DNA of 64,000 bases from PXAP01 sp964520585 (GCA_964520585.1 CAZFOO010000010.1:1-64000), one strand, 5' to 3'. Positions 53,712 to 63,928 are shown, counted from the first letter of the stretch. Made by a program: numbers and translations. Notes: a model not told the origin generated them from the letters alone.

Positions 53712-54812
53712 ATGATTATCACTAGGATATCACAACTATTACTGTTAGGCTATCTGTTTTTTCTATTCTCCGGATGCAACACAGGAACCCCTGAATATTA
53801 TTCCTCTTCAGATTTTGAATCGGTTCCGAAAATAGATGCCCATTTTCACTATAACACAACTGACTCCCGGTACCTGGAATTCGCCGACTCCATAAATATG
53901 AGGTTCATTTCTCCCAATGTAGATGCTGGAAGGTCCATTGATGAGCAGCTTGAGACTGCGAGTGCAATAAAGAAGGAGTATCCTGACAAATTTATTTTTC
54001 TTGGGACATTTTCTGTCGATAATTTTGGTGATCCCGGTTTCCCCGATCAGATCATTGCCCGGATCAAAGAATGCATGGAAGCCGGAGCCTCAGGTATTAA
54101 GGTCTGGAAAAACGTTGGGATGGTACTGCAGGATGATGAAAGAAATTACATTATGATTGACAATCCGGCCTTTGAACCGGCTCTGGAATACCTACAGGAG
54201 AACGAGATCCCTCTGCTGGGTCACCTTGGCGAGCCTTTAAATTGCTGGCTTCCTGCCGAAAAGATGACATTGGGAAATGATCGCAGATACTTTACAAACA
54301 ATCCACAGTATCATATGTATCTTCACCCTGACGCCCCATCCTATGAAGATCAGATAAATGCACGTGACCGGATACTCGAGAAATATCCGGACCTGATCTT
54401 TTCCGGCGCCCATCTTGCCAGTCTGGAATGGAGTGTTGATGAACTTGCCAGTCGCTTTGAAAAATTTCCGGCTCTAAGTGTCGATATTTCTGCAAGAATA
54501 GGTCACCTTCAACATCAATCCCTCGCCGATCATGAGAAAGTTCGCAAATTTATGATCAAATACCAGGACAGGATCATGTATGGCTCTGATATGTCAGTCA
54601 CCGATAACAATACAAATTATAAAAGCACAAAAGAAAACCTCCGCACAAGATGGTTGGATCATTGGATCTATCTTGCAACCGACTCAACAATAACCGTCAG
54701 TGACCTTGATAATCAGGATGTAAAAGGGTTGCAATTACCTGCCGGTGTAATAGAAAAAATATATTATAAAAATGCAGAGGATTTCTTTTCGGAACAGATA
54801 TTCAGCGACTAA
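53712..54812 (+). CDS. Amidohydrolase-family lipoprotein
   Basis: The 366-residue protein has a lipoprotein signal (lipobox Cys about residue 22, F-S-G-C). The amidohydrolase-2 TIM barrel opens with K-I-D-A-H-F-H (H-x-H metal pair), then L-L-G-H-L-G-E-P, F-S-G-A-H-L-A-S and the metal Asp in Y-G-S-D. It would be a periplasmic hydrolase or decarboxylase-like enzyme; the substrate is unclear, perhaps a sugar lactone, as some amidohydrolase-2 members are lactonases. It is isolated between two weakly defined terminators. Confidence 0.82.
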   Translation: MIITRISQLLLLGYLFFLFSGCNTGTPEYYSSSDFESVPKIDAHFHYNTTDSRYLEFADSINMRFISPNVDAGRSIDEQLETASAIKKEYPDKFIFLGTFSVDNFGDPGFPDQIIARIKECMEAGASGIKVWKNVGMVLQDDERNYIMIDNPAFEPALEYLQENEIPLLGHLGEPLNCWLPAEKMTLGNDRRYFTNNPQYHMYLHPDAPSYEDQINARDRILEKYPDLIFSGAHLASLEWSVDELASRFEKFPALSVDISARIGHLQHQSLADHEKVRKFMIKYQDRIMYGSDMSVTDNNTNYKSTKENLRTRWLDHWIYLATDSTITVSDLDNQDVKGLQLPAGVIEKIYYKNAEDFFSEQIFSD

Positions 54813-54840
54813 GCAATTTGCTAAAATCTGTTTATCCAAC

Positions 54841-54862
54841 ACCGGACTTAACCCCGGTTTTT
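54841..54862 (+). terminator. Weak terminator after the amidohydrolase gene
   Basis: ACCGG and CCGGT pair around an 8-nt loop, followed by TTTTTA, 29 nt after the stop codon. Confidence 0.5.
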
Positions 54863-55049
54863 ACTTCACGCAGCGATTTTTTTTATTCCCACATCCCTTT
54901 CGATCGGAGCATCGCCAGCACATTACCTTTCAAAAAGTCAGGTGAATTTGCAATATTAAGAATATGATTGTACCATTGTAAAATTCAAACTTTTTTGTCT
55001 TCAAATTTCCGGATTTACATCTGAGAAAAAAGCATTAAAAATTACATTA

Positions 55050-56180
55050 ATGGAAATTGAAAGAACTACCCGACTAGGATCATTAGATGTATTAAGGGGT
55101 TTTGATCTTTTCTGCCTGGTCTTTTTTCAACCTGTATTCAGTGAATTTGCCAGAGTGGTGGATATTGGATGGATCAATGCTATCAATACCCAGTTCCAGC
55201 ATGTTCAGTGGGAAGGTTTCTCCTTCTGGGATATCATTATGCCACTCTTTATGTTTATGGCCGGAGCTTCTATGCCATTTGCATTTTCAAAATACCTCCG
55301 GGATGGAAGCAAGAAAAAGCTATATAAGCGTGTACTCAAGCGAGTACTACTTTTATGGATCTTTGGAATGATGGCCCAGGGAAACCTGCTGGCTATGGAT
55401 TCTGAAAATATATATTTGTTTTCAAATACACTTCAGGCAATTGCTATTGGATATCTAATTTCGGCTATACTTTTGATAAATTTTGAGTTACGCGGACAAT
55501 TAGCGATAACCGCCGGATTGCTTTTGGTTTACTGGGCTCTTCTTTCATTCGTAAAGATAGATGGATATGGAGGGGGTGATTTCAGTCCGGACCATAATCT
55601 TGCAGAATACATTGACCGGCTGGTCCTTGGAAGATTCAGGGACGGGTCTCAGGTGACTGGAACCGGAATTGATTTCGGTAATTACCGGTATACGTGGATT
55701 ATCAGCAGCCTTACCTTTGGTGTAACCGTTATGACCGGAGTGTTTGCCGGGCATATCATGAAAAGCGATCTTGGCAAAGGAAAAAAGATCCGGTGGATGG
55801 TGATAGCAGGTATTCTGATGATGGTGGCAGGACAGCTCTGGGGCTTGCAGATGCCGGTTATTAAAAAGATATGGACCAGTTCAATGACACTTTACAGCAG
55901 TGGGATTTGCTTTCTCCTTATGGCACTGTTCTATTACCTGATCGATTACCGTGATTATGGAAAATATCTTAACTGGCTTAAAATATACGGGATGAACTCT
56001 ATTCTGGCTTATATGTTGTTTATGATCGTGGCCTTTAGCAGCTTAACCGAATCCCTGCTCTTCGGGACCCGCCAGTTCGCAGGGGATTATTATGGAGTAC
56101 TTATCCGCCTGGGTAATGTATCTATAATATTTTTCATTCTATGGATAATGTATAAAAGAGGCAATTTTTTGAAGGTATAA
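55050..56180 (+). CDS. DUF5009/HGSNAT-like membrane acyltransferase
   Basis: The 376-residue protein starts with R-L-G-S-L-D-V-L-R-G-F-D, the signature of the heparan-alpha-glucosaminide N-acetyltransferase-like (NagX/DUF5009) group, and has about ten helices; F-W-D-I-I-M-P-L-F-M-F-M-A-G-A-S-M-P follows near 60-80. The human relative moves an acetyl group across the membrane to glucosamine ends. In bacteria it is often found in glycosaminoglycan or amino-sugar loci. Next to a heparan N-sulfatase-like gene, the pairing is suggestive but not proof. Confidence 0.87.
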   Translation: MEIERTTRLGSLDVLRGFDLFCLVFFQPVFSEFARVVDIGWINAINTQFQHVQWEGFSFWDIIMPLFMFMAGASMPFAFSKYLRDGSKKKLYKRVLKRVLLLWIFGMMAQGNLLAMDSENIYLFSNTLQAIAIGYLISAILLINFELRGQLAITAGLLLVYWALLSFVKIDGYGGGDFSPDHNLAEYIDRLVLGRFRDGSQVTGTGIDFGNYRYTWIISSLTFGVTVMTGVFAGHIMKSDLGKGKKIRWMVIAGILMMVAGQLWGLQMPVIKKIWTSSMTLYSSGICFLLMALFYYLIDYRDYGKYLNWLKIYGMNSILAYMLFMIVAFSSLTESLLFGTRQFAGDYYGVLIRLGNVSIIFFILWIMYKRGNFLKV

Positions 56181-56191
56181 TTGCCTCTTTT
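56154..56191 (+). terminator. Terminator overlapping the stop codon
   Basis: AAAAGAGGCAATT and AATTGCCTCTTTT form a 13-bp stem that overlaps the DUF5009 stop at 56178-56180. Being symmetric, it can also end the convergent sulfatase transcript. Confidence 0.85.
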
Positions 56192-56222
56192 ATCAAAATT
56201 TTAAATACTTAAATCATCATAA

Positions 56223-57833
56223 TCAGGGTTCCGGAAATTCACGCATCGGACCTACGTACCGGACGTATGAATCAAAGATTTCCTTATCAGGTCCGACTAC
56301 ACGTGGGTCCTCTGACTTTGTAAGTTCCTGTAGCAAAACATCTTTCAGCTTTTTTTCCACTTCAGCGTAAGCCGGATCTCCGGCCAGGTTAGTTAGGTTG
56401 TAAGGATCGTTTGTTATATCGAATAACTCGAACTCTGGACGTTTGGCATGTGCCCAGTCAAAATAGGGCCTGACTGCTTCATCCTCCATATTTTCAATAA
56501 TATAGGATTTTGTTGGTGCTGCATCTATGTCGGTAAATGCCCAATCGGAATGGTGCACTCCATCTTCATCAATTCCATACATCGGCAGAAGTTCATCTTC
56601 TGTGCCGGGCTTTATACGTTGCGGAGCTCCTGCAGGCCAGCGTCCGGGCTTCATGTTCCAGATTAAAAGGTAGTCCCGGCTGCGAATAGTCCGCTGAGGA
56701 TAGCCCCAATTGCGATATCTTGAAGAAGAATGGCGCTCCCGGCCTGAAAAAACATATTCTTTGGATTCATCAACTATTCCCTGTTCCTTTGATCTCAGGA
56801 TATGCAAAAAGCTCTCCCCGGAAACCGGCAACATACCCTCCTGACTGGTTTGGGTTATTTCCAGAAAAGTTGGAGCAAAATCTGAAAAACTAATAAGATC
56901 GTCCACGACTCTTCCTCCGGCATATTCCTTTGGATACCTGATGGCAAGAGGTACATGAATACCATATTCATAGCTGTTGGCCTTTGCCCGCGGAAATGGC
57001 ATTCCATTATCGGAGGTGACGATTACTATGGTATTGTCAAGTTCTCCGATTTCTTCCAGGTAACTTAGCATCCGTTCCAAATGCATATCAAACCACTCAA
57101 TCTCAACGGCATAATCAAGCATATCCCCCCTTACAATTTCATGGTCAGGAAAAAACCCGGGAAGATCAACATCTGACAGTTTCTTATCAGTACGCTTCCA
57201 CGAATCCTGTTCATAAGCACGGTGCGGCTCACTGGCGCCATACCAAAAGAAAAACGGCTTATCTTCCCGCACGTTTTCCATGAAATATTTGAAATTTTCA
57301 AAATAATTCACCGGGCTGATTCGGTCAGTTGTTCTTTCATCACCAGGTGTCCCTGGCTCATATCTTATATTACTGTGGGTAATTCCTCCCGCATCTGTGG
57401 CACGCCACAAAGAATCATTCTCGTCACGGGCATAACGGAACGGAGAAACTCCCTTCCCCGTACGACCGGTCACATAACCGTTTGCATCTAGTAAATCAAT
57501 AAAAGGCACATGCTTCTTCATCCAGGAAGAGGCATGTTGCCCCGACTGTTCATTTTGCCAGTGGTAGCGGCCTGTAACTAATGCACTGCGTGAGGGGGCG
57601 CATCCCGGGGAGCCGGCAAAGGCATTGGCAAAATATATTCCTTCTCCTGCTACCCGGTCAAAAGCAGGGGTATTGACAAAATCACTTCCGGAAAAGCTGG
57701 TATGCCCAAATGACTGATCATCGCTGATGGCAAACAGGATGTTAGGCCGTTCATATTCTTCTGACTGCTGACTGCCGCAACCGGCAATCTGAGCCGATAC
57801 AAGGGTAACTGAGGCGAGAATAATTGGTTTCAT
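56223..57833 (-). CDS. Sulfatase lipoprotein, N-sulfoglucosamine type
   Basis: The 536-residue S1-family protein has a lipoprotein signal (lipobox Cys19). I-L-F-A-I-S-D-D-Q-S (about 32-41) gives metal Asp residues; the formylglycine Cys78 is in C-A-P-S-R-S-A-L-V-T-G. Later it shows I-V-I-V-T-S-D-N-G-M-P-F. The overall pattern resembles heparan N-sulfatase-like proteins. It should remove sulfate in the periplasm or at the surface, after maturation by an FGE or anSME encoded elsewhere. It is convergent with the DUF5009 gene. Confidence 0.93.
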   Translation of the reverse strand: MKPIILASVTLVSAQIAGCGSQQSEEYERPNILFAISDDQSFGHTSFSGSDFVNTPAFDRVAGEGIYFANAFAGSPGCAPSRSALVTGRYHWQNEQSGQHASSWMKKHVPFIDLLDANGYVTGRTGKGVSPFRYARDENDSLWRATDAGGITHSNIRYEPGTPGDERTTDRISPVNYFENFKYFMENVREDKPFFFWYGASEPHRAYEQDSWKRTDKKLSDVDLPGFFPDHEIVRGDMLDYAVEIEWFDMHLERMLSYLEEIGELDNTIVIVTSDNGMPFPRAKANSYEYGIHVPLAIRYPKEYAGGRVVDDLISFSDFAPTFLEITQTSQEGMLPVSGESFLHILRSKEQGIVDESKEYVFSGRERHSSSRYRNWGYPQRTIRSRDYLLIWNMKPGRWPAGAPQRIKPGTEDELLPMYGIDEDGVHHSDWAFTDIDAAPTKSYIIENMEDEAVRPYFDWAHAKRPEFELFDITNDPYNLTNLAGDPAYAEVEKKLKDVLLQELTKSEDPRVVGPDKEIFDSYVRYVGPMREFPEP

Positions 57834-57987
57834 ATCTACAAAGTCTGGTTATCAATCTATTTAACAATGCTATCTATTTAACAATGCTATAAATCCAAAA
57901 AAAAAAAATTACTTTTTAACCTAAGCAACATCCATGCTTTGATCAGATCATTCCAGGCGACCAGTCAAATGGATAAAATTCCTCATA

Positions 57988-59886
57988 TTACCAAATGAAT
58001 TCCATATCGTAATCCTCCGGATTCAACTCCCATTTATCAACCAGCCTTTTGGCTGCTCTGACATCATAATCACTGCGCGTCAGTTCCGGCAATTCTTTGA
58101 GCATGTTAACCACCCCGGCTTTAAACTCAGGCGTTTCAGCTTCAATACAATCAATGGTATTAAGCGCATGGCAACGGGCAAACTCATTAGGATCTTTCAG
58201 GACCCGGATCAATGCTTTTTCAGCCGCTTCCTTTTCTCCCATATTGTAAAGTGCTTCGGCAGCAACGGTAACTACATTCGCCGACTCATCTGTAAGGGCA
58301 TCAAGCAAATTTTCTTTTGCCGGAGCTGCATTCTCGCCAAGGATAAGCAATCCGGTGGCCCCCCAGTAACGGATGGCGCTTTCACTGCTTTCCAGGAAGG
58401 ATTGTAACTGTTCCAGGTTTTCACTTCTGCCAAGCGTAGCAAGTTCGGCAGCATCAACAATTTCTTTAAGATTAACTCTCCCGGAGCGCATGTAATCGTA
58501 TGTGGCCATATCCCCTGTCCGGTCAACAAGATCAGCCTCGGGTATAAAACCGGAATCATTTATGCGAAGTACCCATTCTGCATTTGCATCACGCATCCGG
58601 TCAAGGACATCGTTATATGCAGGATCACCAGCAAGATTATTGATTTCCCAGGGATCATTTTCAGTGTCGTACAACTCTTCCACCGGTTTGGTGTTCCAGA
58701 ATATACTCTGAATTTCGTTACATTCCCCGTTTAAATAAGCCTGTTCCCAGGAACGGATGGAAGGAGCCCTCCACAAATAATCCAAAGGCTGCCCATATAC
58801 CCTGTATGGCATGTAATTGCGGATATAACGGTATTTATGGTCGCGGACAGACCGGCTCATGTCATAACGTTCATCCATCCTGCCCCTGAACATATAAGCA
58901 TATTCAGGATCATCAGTCTTCTGATCGCCCAGAAAAGCACTGCCCTGCATATATTCCGGAACGGGTATTCCGGCAATACTCAACAGGGTGGGCGCCAGAT
59001 CCACAAAACTGACCAGCCGGTTAACCTCAGAACCGGGCTGTTCAGCCGGAAAGAGATGCTTGTATTTTTCGGGAACATGTAAAATAAAAGGTACATGGGT
59101 CCCCGTTTCATAAACATACCTCTTGCTCCTTGCCAATACACCACCATGATCAGCATAATAAAAAACAATAGTGTTTTCAGCCAAACCGGCTTCCTCCAGT
59201 TCATGGAGTTTTTCGCCAACCCAGCCATCCATATCTTCAATCTTATCGTAATACTGGGCCCAATCATGTTTCATGGCAGGTGTTTCAGGATGATAGGGGG
59301 GAAGAGGCACTTCTTCAGGATCATGACGTAATTGTTCATCAGGTATATAATCATGAATAGAGCTTTCATGTGATATACCGCAATTAAATACTGCAAAGAA
59401 AGGCTGACCGGGTTCCCTGTTTTTGTAATGGGCACTTCCGCTGCTTTCATCCCAGATACTGTTTGGATCAATGCTGCTGGTATTGTAATCGGTTTTAGCA
59501 TTGTTGGTACAATAATAACCTGCTTCACGCAGGAATTCAGGGTATGTTCTTACCGTTTCCGATTTGGCATACCTGCTGCGCATATGCTGATTGCCGCCGG
59601 AATTAGCATAGACGCCTGTGATTATGGTATTGCGGGCAGGGGCACACACAGGGGCATTGGCATAGGCATGGGTATATAAAAAACCGTCCGAAGCCATTTT
59701 ATCCAGATAGGGTGTCGTTGCAAAATCATCACCATAACAGCCCAGTAGAGGGCTGTTATCTTCACTTACCAGCCAGAGAATATTCGGTAGTTCATCAGGA
59801 ACTTGTTCCTGGCATCCGGAAAGGGTTAAAGTAGTGAGAGCAGCAAGTCCGAGAACAGAATTACCACTAAAGTTTTTAAGTTTCAT
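57988..59886 (-). CDS. Sulfatase lipoprotein with C-terminal HEAT-like repeats
   Basis: The 632-residue protein has lipobox Cys25, L-W-L-V-S-E-D-N-S metal site, and FGly Cys81 in C-A-P-A-R-N-T-I-I-T-G, where Ser of the usual C-x-P-S-R is Ala; the minimum C-x-P-x-R is kept. Metal and substrate residues follow (F-Y-Y-A-D-H-G-G). Residues about 500-620 form helical HEAT-like repeats (E-S-A-I-R-Y-W-G-A-T-G-L, E-S-A-N-V-V-T-V-A-A-E-A-L), probably for binding. It lies 154 nt upstream of the next sulfatase in the same direction. Confidence 0.92.
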   Translation of the reverse strand: MKLKNFSGNSVLGLAALTTLTLSGCQEQVPDELPNILWLVSEDNSPLLGCYGDDFATTPYLDKMASDGFLYTHAYANAPVCAPARNTIITGVYANSGGNQHMRSRYAKSETVRTYPEFLREAGYYCTNNAKTDYNTSSIDPNSIWDESSGSAHYKNREPGQPFFAVFNCGISHESSIHDYIPDEQLRHDPEEVPLPPYHPETPAMKHDWAQYYDKIEDMDGWVGEKLHELEEAGLAENTIVFYYADHGGVLARSKRYVYETGTHVPFILHVPEKYKHLFPAEQPGSEVNRLVSFVDLAPTLLSIAGIPVPEYMQGSAFLGDQKTDDPEYAYMFRGRMDERYDMSRSVRDHKYRYIRNYMPYRVYGQPLDYLWRAPSIRSWEQAYLNGECNEIQSIFWNTKPVEELYDTENDPWEINNLAGDPAYNDVLDRMRDANAEWVLRINDSGFIPEADLVDRTGDMATYDYMRSGRVNLKEIVDAAELATLGRSENLEQLQSFLESSESAIRYWGATGLLILGENAAPAKENLLDALTDESANVVTVAAEALYNMGEKEAAEKALIRVLKDPNEFARCHALNTIDCIEAETPEFKAGVVNMLKELPELTRSDYDVRAAKRLVDKWELNPEDYDMEFIW

Positions 59887-60070
59887 ATCGGCAGGATTAA
59901 GGTAAAGGTTTTATTTGAATATATTGAATAAACAGATGGTAACATTGTTACAACAGGTGTTAACCTGCATTTATAAAATGTCAATATATAAATAAATATT
60001 CAATTATAATAATTCTCTTATTTGGAATTGTTGCTGATTATTTAGACGTAACTTTATCTCCCGTTTCAAA

Positions 60071-60288
60071 ATGATCAATATTAAACAATTAGAACTGGAG
60101 GGTCCCGGTATCCTTCAGGCAGTCGGCAACGGTAATCCCACCGACATGAAAAGTTTTCAACAGCCACGTGTACAAACGTACAAGGGCCGTTACCAGCTTA
60201 GTGTCCGTTCCGGTCGTGATCCGGGTAAAATAGTTGTTCATGCAAAATCTCCCGGACTGTTAACTGGAACGGGAAGGGTACTGTCCCG
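60071..60288 (+). pseudogene. GH2 C-terminal fragment
   Basis: About 60 codons, from E-L-E-G-P-G to A-K-S-P-G-L, match the C-terminal end of GH2 beta-galactosidase-like enzymes, including the typical V-G-N-G-N-P-T-D-x-x-S-F and later Y-K-G-R-Y-Q-L-S-V-R-S-G. Upstream of 60071 the homology stops and the frame soon closes, and the rest of the roughly 700-900 residue gene is missing. It runs opposite to its neighbours and converges on the FAD oxidoreductase stop. An AACGGGA/TCCCGTT hairpin (60268-60290) lies at the junction. Confidence 0.75.
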
Positions 60289-62151
60289 TTATTCCTCTTT
60301 TGGACCAAGTGTGCCGCCAAGATTATAATCCTGCTGACCCTGAATATCATATTTTCCAACACCCTCCTTCATTAATGCTTTCAGCTCATCGAGATGGTCC
60401 TGGTAAACTCCCCGGGGAGTTGTCTCATTTCTGATTCCAACCGATGCGGCCATACCCACTACCTCTCCCATCATCCCTGTTGTACGCATGACGCGGACTG
60501 TACCAAGCGCCACATGAGTAACGCTGATATTCCTTCCCGCCATGAAAAGGTTATCCACATTACGGGAATACAAGCAGCGGTAAGGAATGGGATATTGATG
60601 TATTTGAATAAATTCAGCAATTGACTTGAATTCCTGTCCGGGAAAATGTTTAGTGTTTTCAGGATCTGGATAATGAAGGTCAATACTCCAGGAAGTAGGC
60701 ACGGATGCATCAGGATAAATAACATAATCTCTGATGTCATTCTCAGTCAGTATATGGTCCCCCAGCAAACGTCTGGATTCTCTTTTACCTGCAATATAAG
60801 CAACCCACTCAAGACGGCGGTTAAGATAATCTTTCCTTATAGAACTGCTGTTCTTCAGGAAAGACCAGTTGGAATAAACGACCATGAGTCCGTAATCCCT
60901 TATCCGTTCAAAATCATATATCTGGTGGAAATTCATACCTGTTTCCCATGTCCACTCTCCCATGGTAACCTTCTGGACATTTTCCTCATTGAAATCTAAA
61001 CCATAACTAAAAACAGGAAAAGGAGAATATTCATCATCTTCAACCGAATACCATTGAACAGATGACCCCATAGTCATTTTGTCACCTGTTTCAGGTGCTG
61101 TATTCTCACCAAATTCATCCCTGCCTTCGCGTCCAATGGCAAAATCGGCTCCGGCAAGATAGCCAATGGTGCCATCCCCGGTGCAATCGGCAAATAAAGA
61201 ACCTGAAAAAACAAGTTCTTCACCCGACTCGGTATGACGAGCAATAATCCGTTTTATTCTTGAACCTTCCTTTTCAACATCATAAGCCCGGAAATTAAGA
61301 AAAAGTGAAATATTTTCTTCAGCATGAACCACCCCCAGTATTTTGTGGTCTTCATAATTATTTGCAGGCCTGGCATTACCCCCTTGTGACGGGCCAATCT
61401 CTTTTACAACATCACCAAGGGCCGGAAACGGATCTATGTTAATACGCCCTCCGAGGTGAACACGAACCTCAGAGCTGTTGTTACCTCCAAGAACCGGCCT
61501 GTCCTGAATAAGCGCAACCTTAAGTCCCAGGCGTGCAGCAGAAATTGCCGCGCTGGTCCCTGCTATTCCTCCACCTATAACAACCAAATCAAATTCACCA
61601 GCTTCGTCCGGTTCATGGGGAAGAGTAGCAAATTCCCTTCTGAATGCCTCTAAAGGTCCTGGCTGATCAGGCGGCACAACATCATCACTTGTAAAAAAAA
61701 CAGCATCACACCGTCCATTAAAACCGGTCAAATCCTTAAGTGAGACAACAGCTGATTCCCCCTGTATGGCTACAGTCCCTGCCTCCTGCCATATCCAGCC
61801 GGAACCCTTTGTCCCCAAAACCACGCCTACAGGTTTATCATTCACCAAAAGGCGAAACTTGCCGGGACCTTCGCCCGGATGCCATGGCGAAGTCCAGTTA
61901 TAGGTCCGCGCAAAAACCCTGTATACCCCGGGAGTAGGAAAATATACTTCGGTTGCAGCATCTTCAACGGGTACACCCATTCCGTGTGCCATAATATAAG
62001 GAGAACCCATCATATCCATAAACTGCTGGTCCACCACCCAGCCACCTTTATTGGTAAAGCTTTCTGCTTCAACAAGAACTCCATTTTGGCCCTTCAGATA
62101 TAAAGTGGAAGCAAGAAATACAAAAATTATAAAGACAAAATTTCGATTCAT
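60289..62151 (-). CDS. Exported FAD-dependent oxidoreductase
   Basis: The 620-residue protein has a signal peptide (about 1-22). Residues about 25-160 form a beta-rich, CBM-like module (V-L-V-E-A-E-S-F, F-P-T-P-G-V-Y-R-V-F-A-R-T). The FAD_oxidored domain starts at D-L-V-V-I-G-G-G-I-A-G-T-S-A (about 187-200), with V-L-G-G-N-N-S-S-E-V and later L-F-A-D-C-T-G-D-G-T-I-G-Y-L-A-G-A. The family is common in Bacteroidetes and Planctomycetes polysaccharide loci with unknown substrate. A fused sugar-binding-like module supports action on glycans. Confidence 0.9.
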   Translation of the reverse strand: MNRNFVFIIFVFLASTLYLKGQNGVLVEAESFTNKGGWVVDQQFMDMMGSPYIMAHGMGVPVEDAATEVYFPTPGVYRVFARTYNWTSPWHPGEGPGKFRLLVNDKPVGVVLGTKGSGWIWQEAGTVAIQGESAVVSLKDLTGFNGRCDAVFFTSDDVVPPDQPGPLEAFRREFATLPHEPDEAGEFDLVVIGGGIAGTSAAISAARLGLKVALIQDRPVLGGNNSSEVRVHLGGRINIDPFPALGDVVKEIGPSQGGNARPANNYEDHKILGVVHAEENISLFLNFRAYDVEKEGSRIKRIIARHTESGEELVFSGSLFADCTGDGTIGYLAGADFAIGREGRDEFGENTAPETGDKMTMGSSVQWYSVEDDEYSPFPVFSYGLDFNEENVQKVTMGEWTWETGMNFHQIYDFERIRDYGLMVVYSNWSFLKNSSSIRKDYLNRRLEWVAYIAGKRESRRLLGDHILTENDIRDYVIYPDASVPTSWSIDLHYPDPENTKHFPGQEFKSIAEFIQIHQYPIPYRCLYSRNVDNLFMAGRNISVTHVALGTVRVMRTTGMMGEVVGMAASVGIRNETTPRGVYQDHLDELKALMKEGVGKYDIQGQQDYNLGGTLGPKEE

Positions 62152-62344
62152 ACGAATAAAATAGGTTTATCAAATTAATATGTCCTTCCAGGACTGACAG
62201 GGTTCTATTGGGACATATTTTGGTTGCAAAATAAGGTTGCAAAATACAAATTTCTAAATTTGAATCAAACACAAAAAATAACCCTGTAATTAATCAAACA
62301 TAAAAAATAACCTGGTCACTAATTAATTAATCGGGATAGCCTGA

Positions 62345-63928
62345 TCATTCATTAACCTCGCTTCCCCACCAGTTATTCCCCGGATTGTAATCTTTGGAAA
62401 GCAGGTTAAGGCGATGTTTTTCCAACTGAGGCAACCTCTCATTAACTATTCGATCCAAATGTTTTTCTTCCAGTTCTTTGTTGTATTCCGGATCTTCTTC
62501 AGGAAAACGTGCTCCCGTTTCAAGAAGAAAATCAAAAAGCCTTTTGCTCAGGTTATTTACCAGTTCCGAATCTTTAGCGGCCAAATCAGTGGTTTCTTCC
62601 GGGTCGGATTTGATATTATACAATTCTTCTCTCCCATCTTCGTAGTAATGGATTAGTTTCCATTCTCCATTCCTTATTATGGAAGAGGGTTCACCGCCTT
62701 GATTTCCATAATGGGGATAATGCCAGATTAGATCACGCTCATCAATTGTCCCGCCGGTTAATAACGGCACCAGGCTTACTCCATCATTATGCTGTTCCGG
62801 TTTTAAATCAGCACCGGCAAGCTCAAGAAGAGTAGGGTAAAAATCGGTTCCGGTAACAGGAACTTCAGATGTTTTACCAGCAATATCGAGCCAGGGCACT
62901 TTAATAAAATAGGGTTCACGAATGCCGCCTTCAAACTGGTAGCCCTTACCCCCTCTTAATGGCAGATTGGAAGTTGCAAAAGCATCCCCGGCAGATACCC
63001 CACCGTTATCAGAAGTGAAAATAACTACAGTATTTTCAGCAAGCCCCATTTCGTCCAGCGCATCAAGAACAATTCCTACAGCATCGTCCATAGTTTCTAC
63101 CAGTCCGCCATACAGCGGATTATCCTGCACCTGCCGGATGGGCAGGAATTTACCCATTTTAAAGCCGGTTTCAGCAATACCCATATCTTCAGCTTTTTGC
63201 CGGTATTTAGCCCATTTCTCCTGTGTGGTTTGAAGTGGTGCATGAACCGCATAAAAAGAAAGAAACGCAAAAAATGTGGTATCTTTATGTTCTTCAATGA
63301 AAGTTGCTGTTTCCCTGGCCAGCCGGAGGGTAAGGCTTTCCCCATCCGGACCGCTTTCCAGATTGGGGTTTTCCCAGGGAGCATAAAATCCGCCGCGTGG
63401 ACTTCCCACATCCCAGCCTCCTTTATTTATGTCGAATCCATGATCTTCCGGCCACGATCCTTTCCCGCCAATATGCCATTTCCCGGCAAAGAATGTTTTG
63501 TAGCCCGTCTCTTTCATAGCCTCGGGCAAAGTAATATATTCATGTGGCAGATGGGTTACATATTCCGGCGGAAGCAGTTTTGTGAACCTTCCGGCATTAC
63601 GCCAATCCTCACCCGTTCGGGCACCAATCCAGTCCGTTATACCGTGCCTTGCTGGAAATTTGCCAGACATTATACTGGCTCTTGAGGGGCTGCAGACCTG
63701 GCAATTTGCATAGCCCTCTGTAAAAACCATTCCTTCGCTTGCAATCCTGTCGATATGTGGTGTTTCATAATATTCACTGCCCATGCAGCTTAAATCGTGG
63801 TAACCCAAATCATCGGCGAGTATAAAAAGCACATTGGGCATTTGAACCCTGTCAGCCTCACCTTGCTGGTTCTGGCATGATGCCAGGAGCAATATGGAGG
63901 CCGGAAATAAAATAATTTGTTTGTTCAT
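62345..63928 (-). CDS. Sulfatase lipoprotein (arylsulfatase type)
   Basis: The 527-residue protein has lipobox Cys18. L-F-I-L-A-D-D-L-G-Y (metal Asp), FGly Cys79 in C-S-P-S-R-A-S-I-M-S-G, A-G-K-W-H-I-G-G-K-G and V-I-F-T-S-D-N-G-G-V-S complete the site. The C-terminus is charged. It resembles arylsulfatase A/iduronate-2-sulfatase-like S1 members. The 72 nt after its start (63929-64000) hold no gene. It is the third sulfatase in 8 kb, implying a substrate with several sulfate positions. Confidence 0.93.
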   Translation of the reverse strand: MNKQIILFPASILLLASCQNQQGEADRVQMPNVLFILADDLGYHDLSCMGSEYYETPHIDRIASEGMVFTEGYANCQVCSPSRASIMSGKFPARHGITDWIGARTGEDWRNAGRFTKLLPPEYVTHLPHEYITLPEAMKETGYKTFFAGKWHIGGKGSWPEDHGFDINKGGWDVGSPRGGFYAPWENPNLESGPDGESLTLRLARETATFIEEHKDTTFFAFLSFYAVHAPLQTTQEKWAKYRQKAEDMGIAETGFKMGKFLPIRQVQDNPLYGGLVETMDDAVGIVLDALDEMGLAENTVVIFTSDNGGVSAGDAFATSNLPLRGGKGYQFEGGIREPYFIKVPWLDIAGKTSEVPVTGTDFYPTLLELAGADLKPEQHNDGVSLVPLLTGGTIDERDLIWHYPHYGNQGGEPSSIIRNGEWKLIHYYEDGREELYNIKSDPEETTDLAAKDSELVNNLSKRLFDFLLETGARFPEEDPEYNKELEEKHLDRIVNERLPQLEKHRLNLLSKDYNPGNNWWGSEVNE

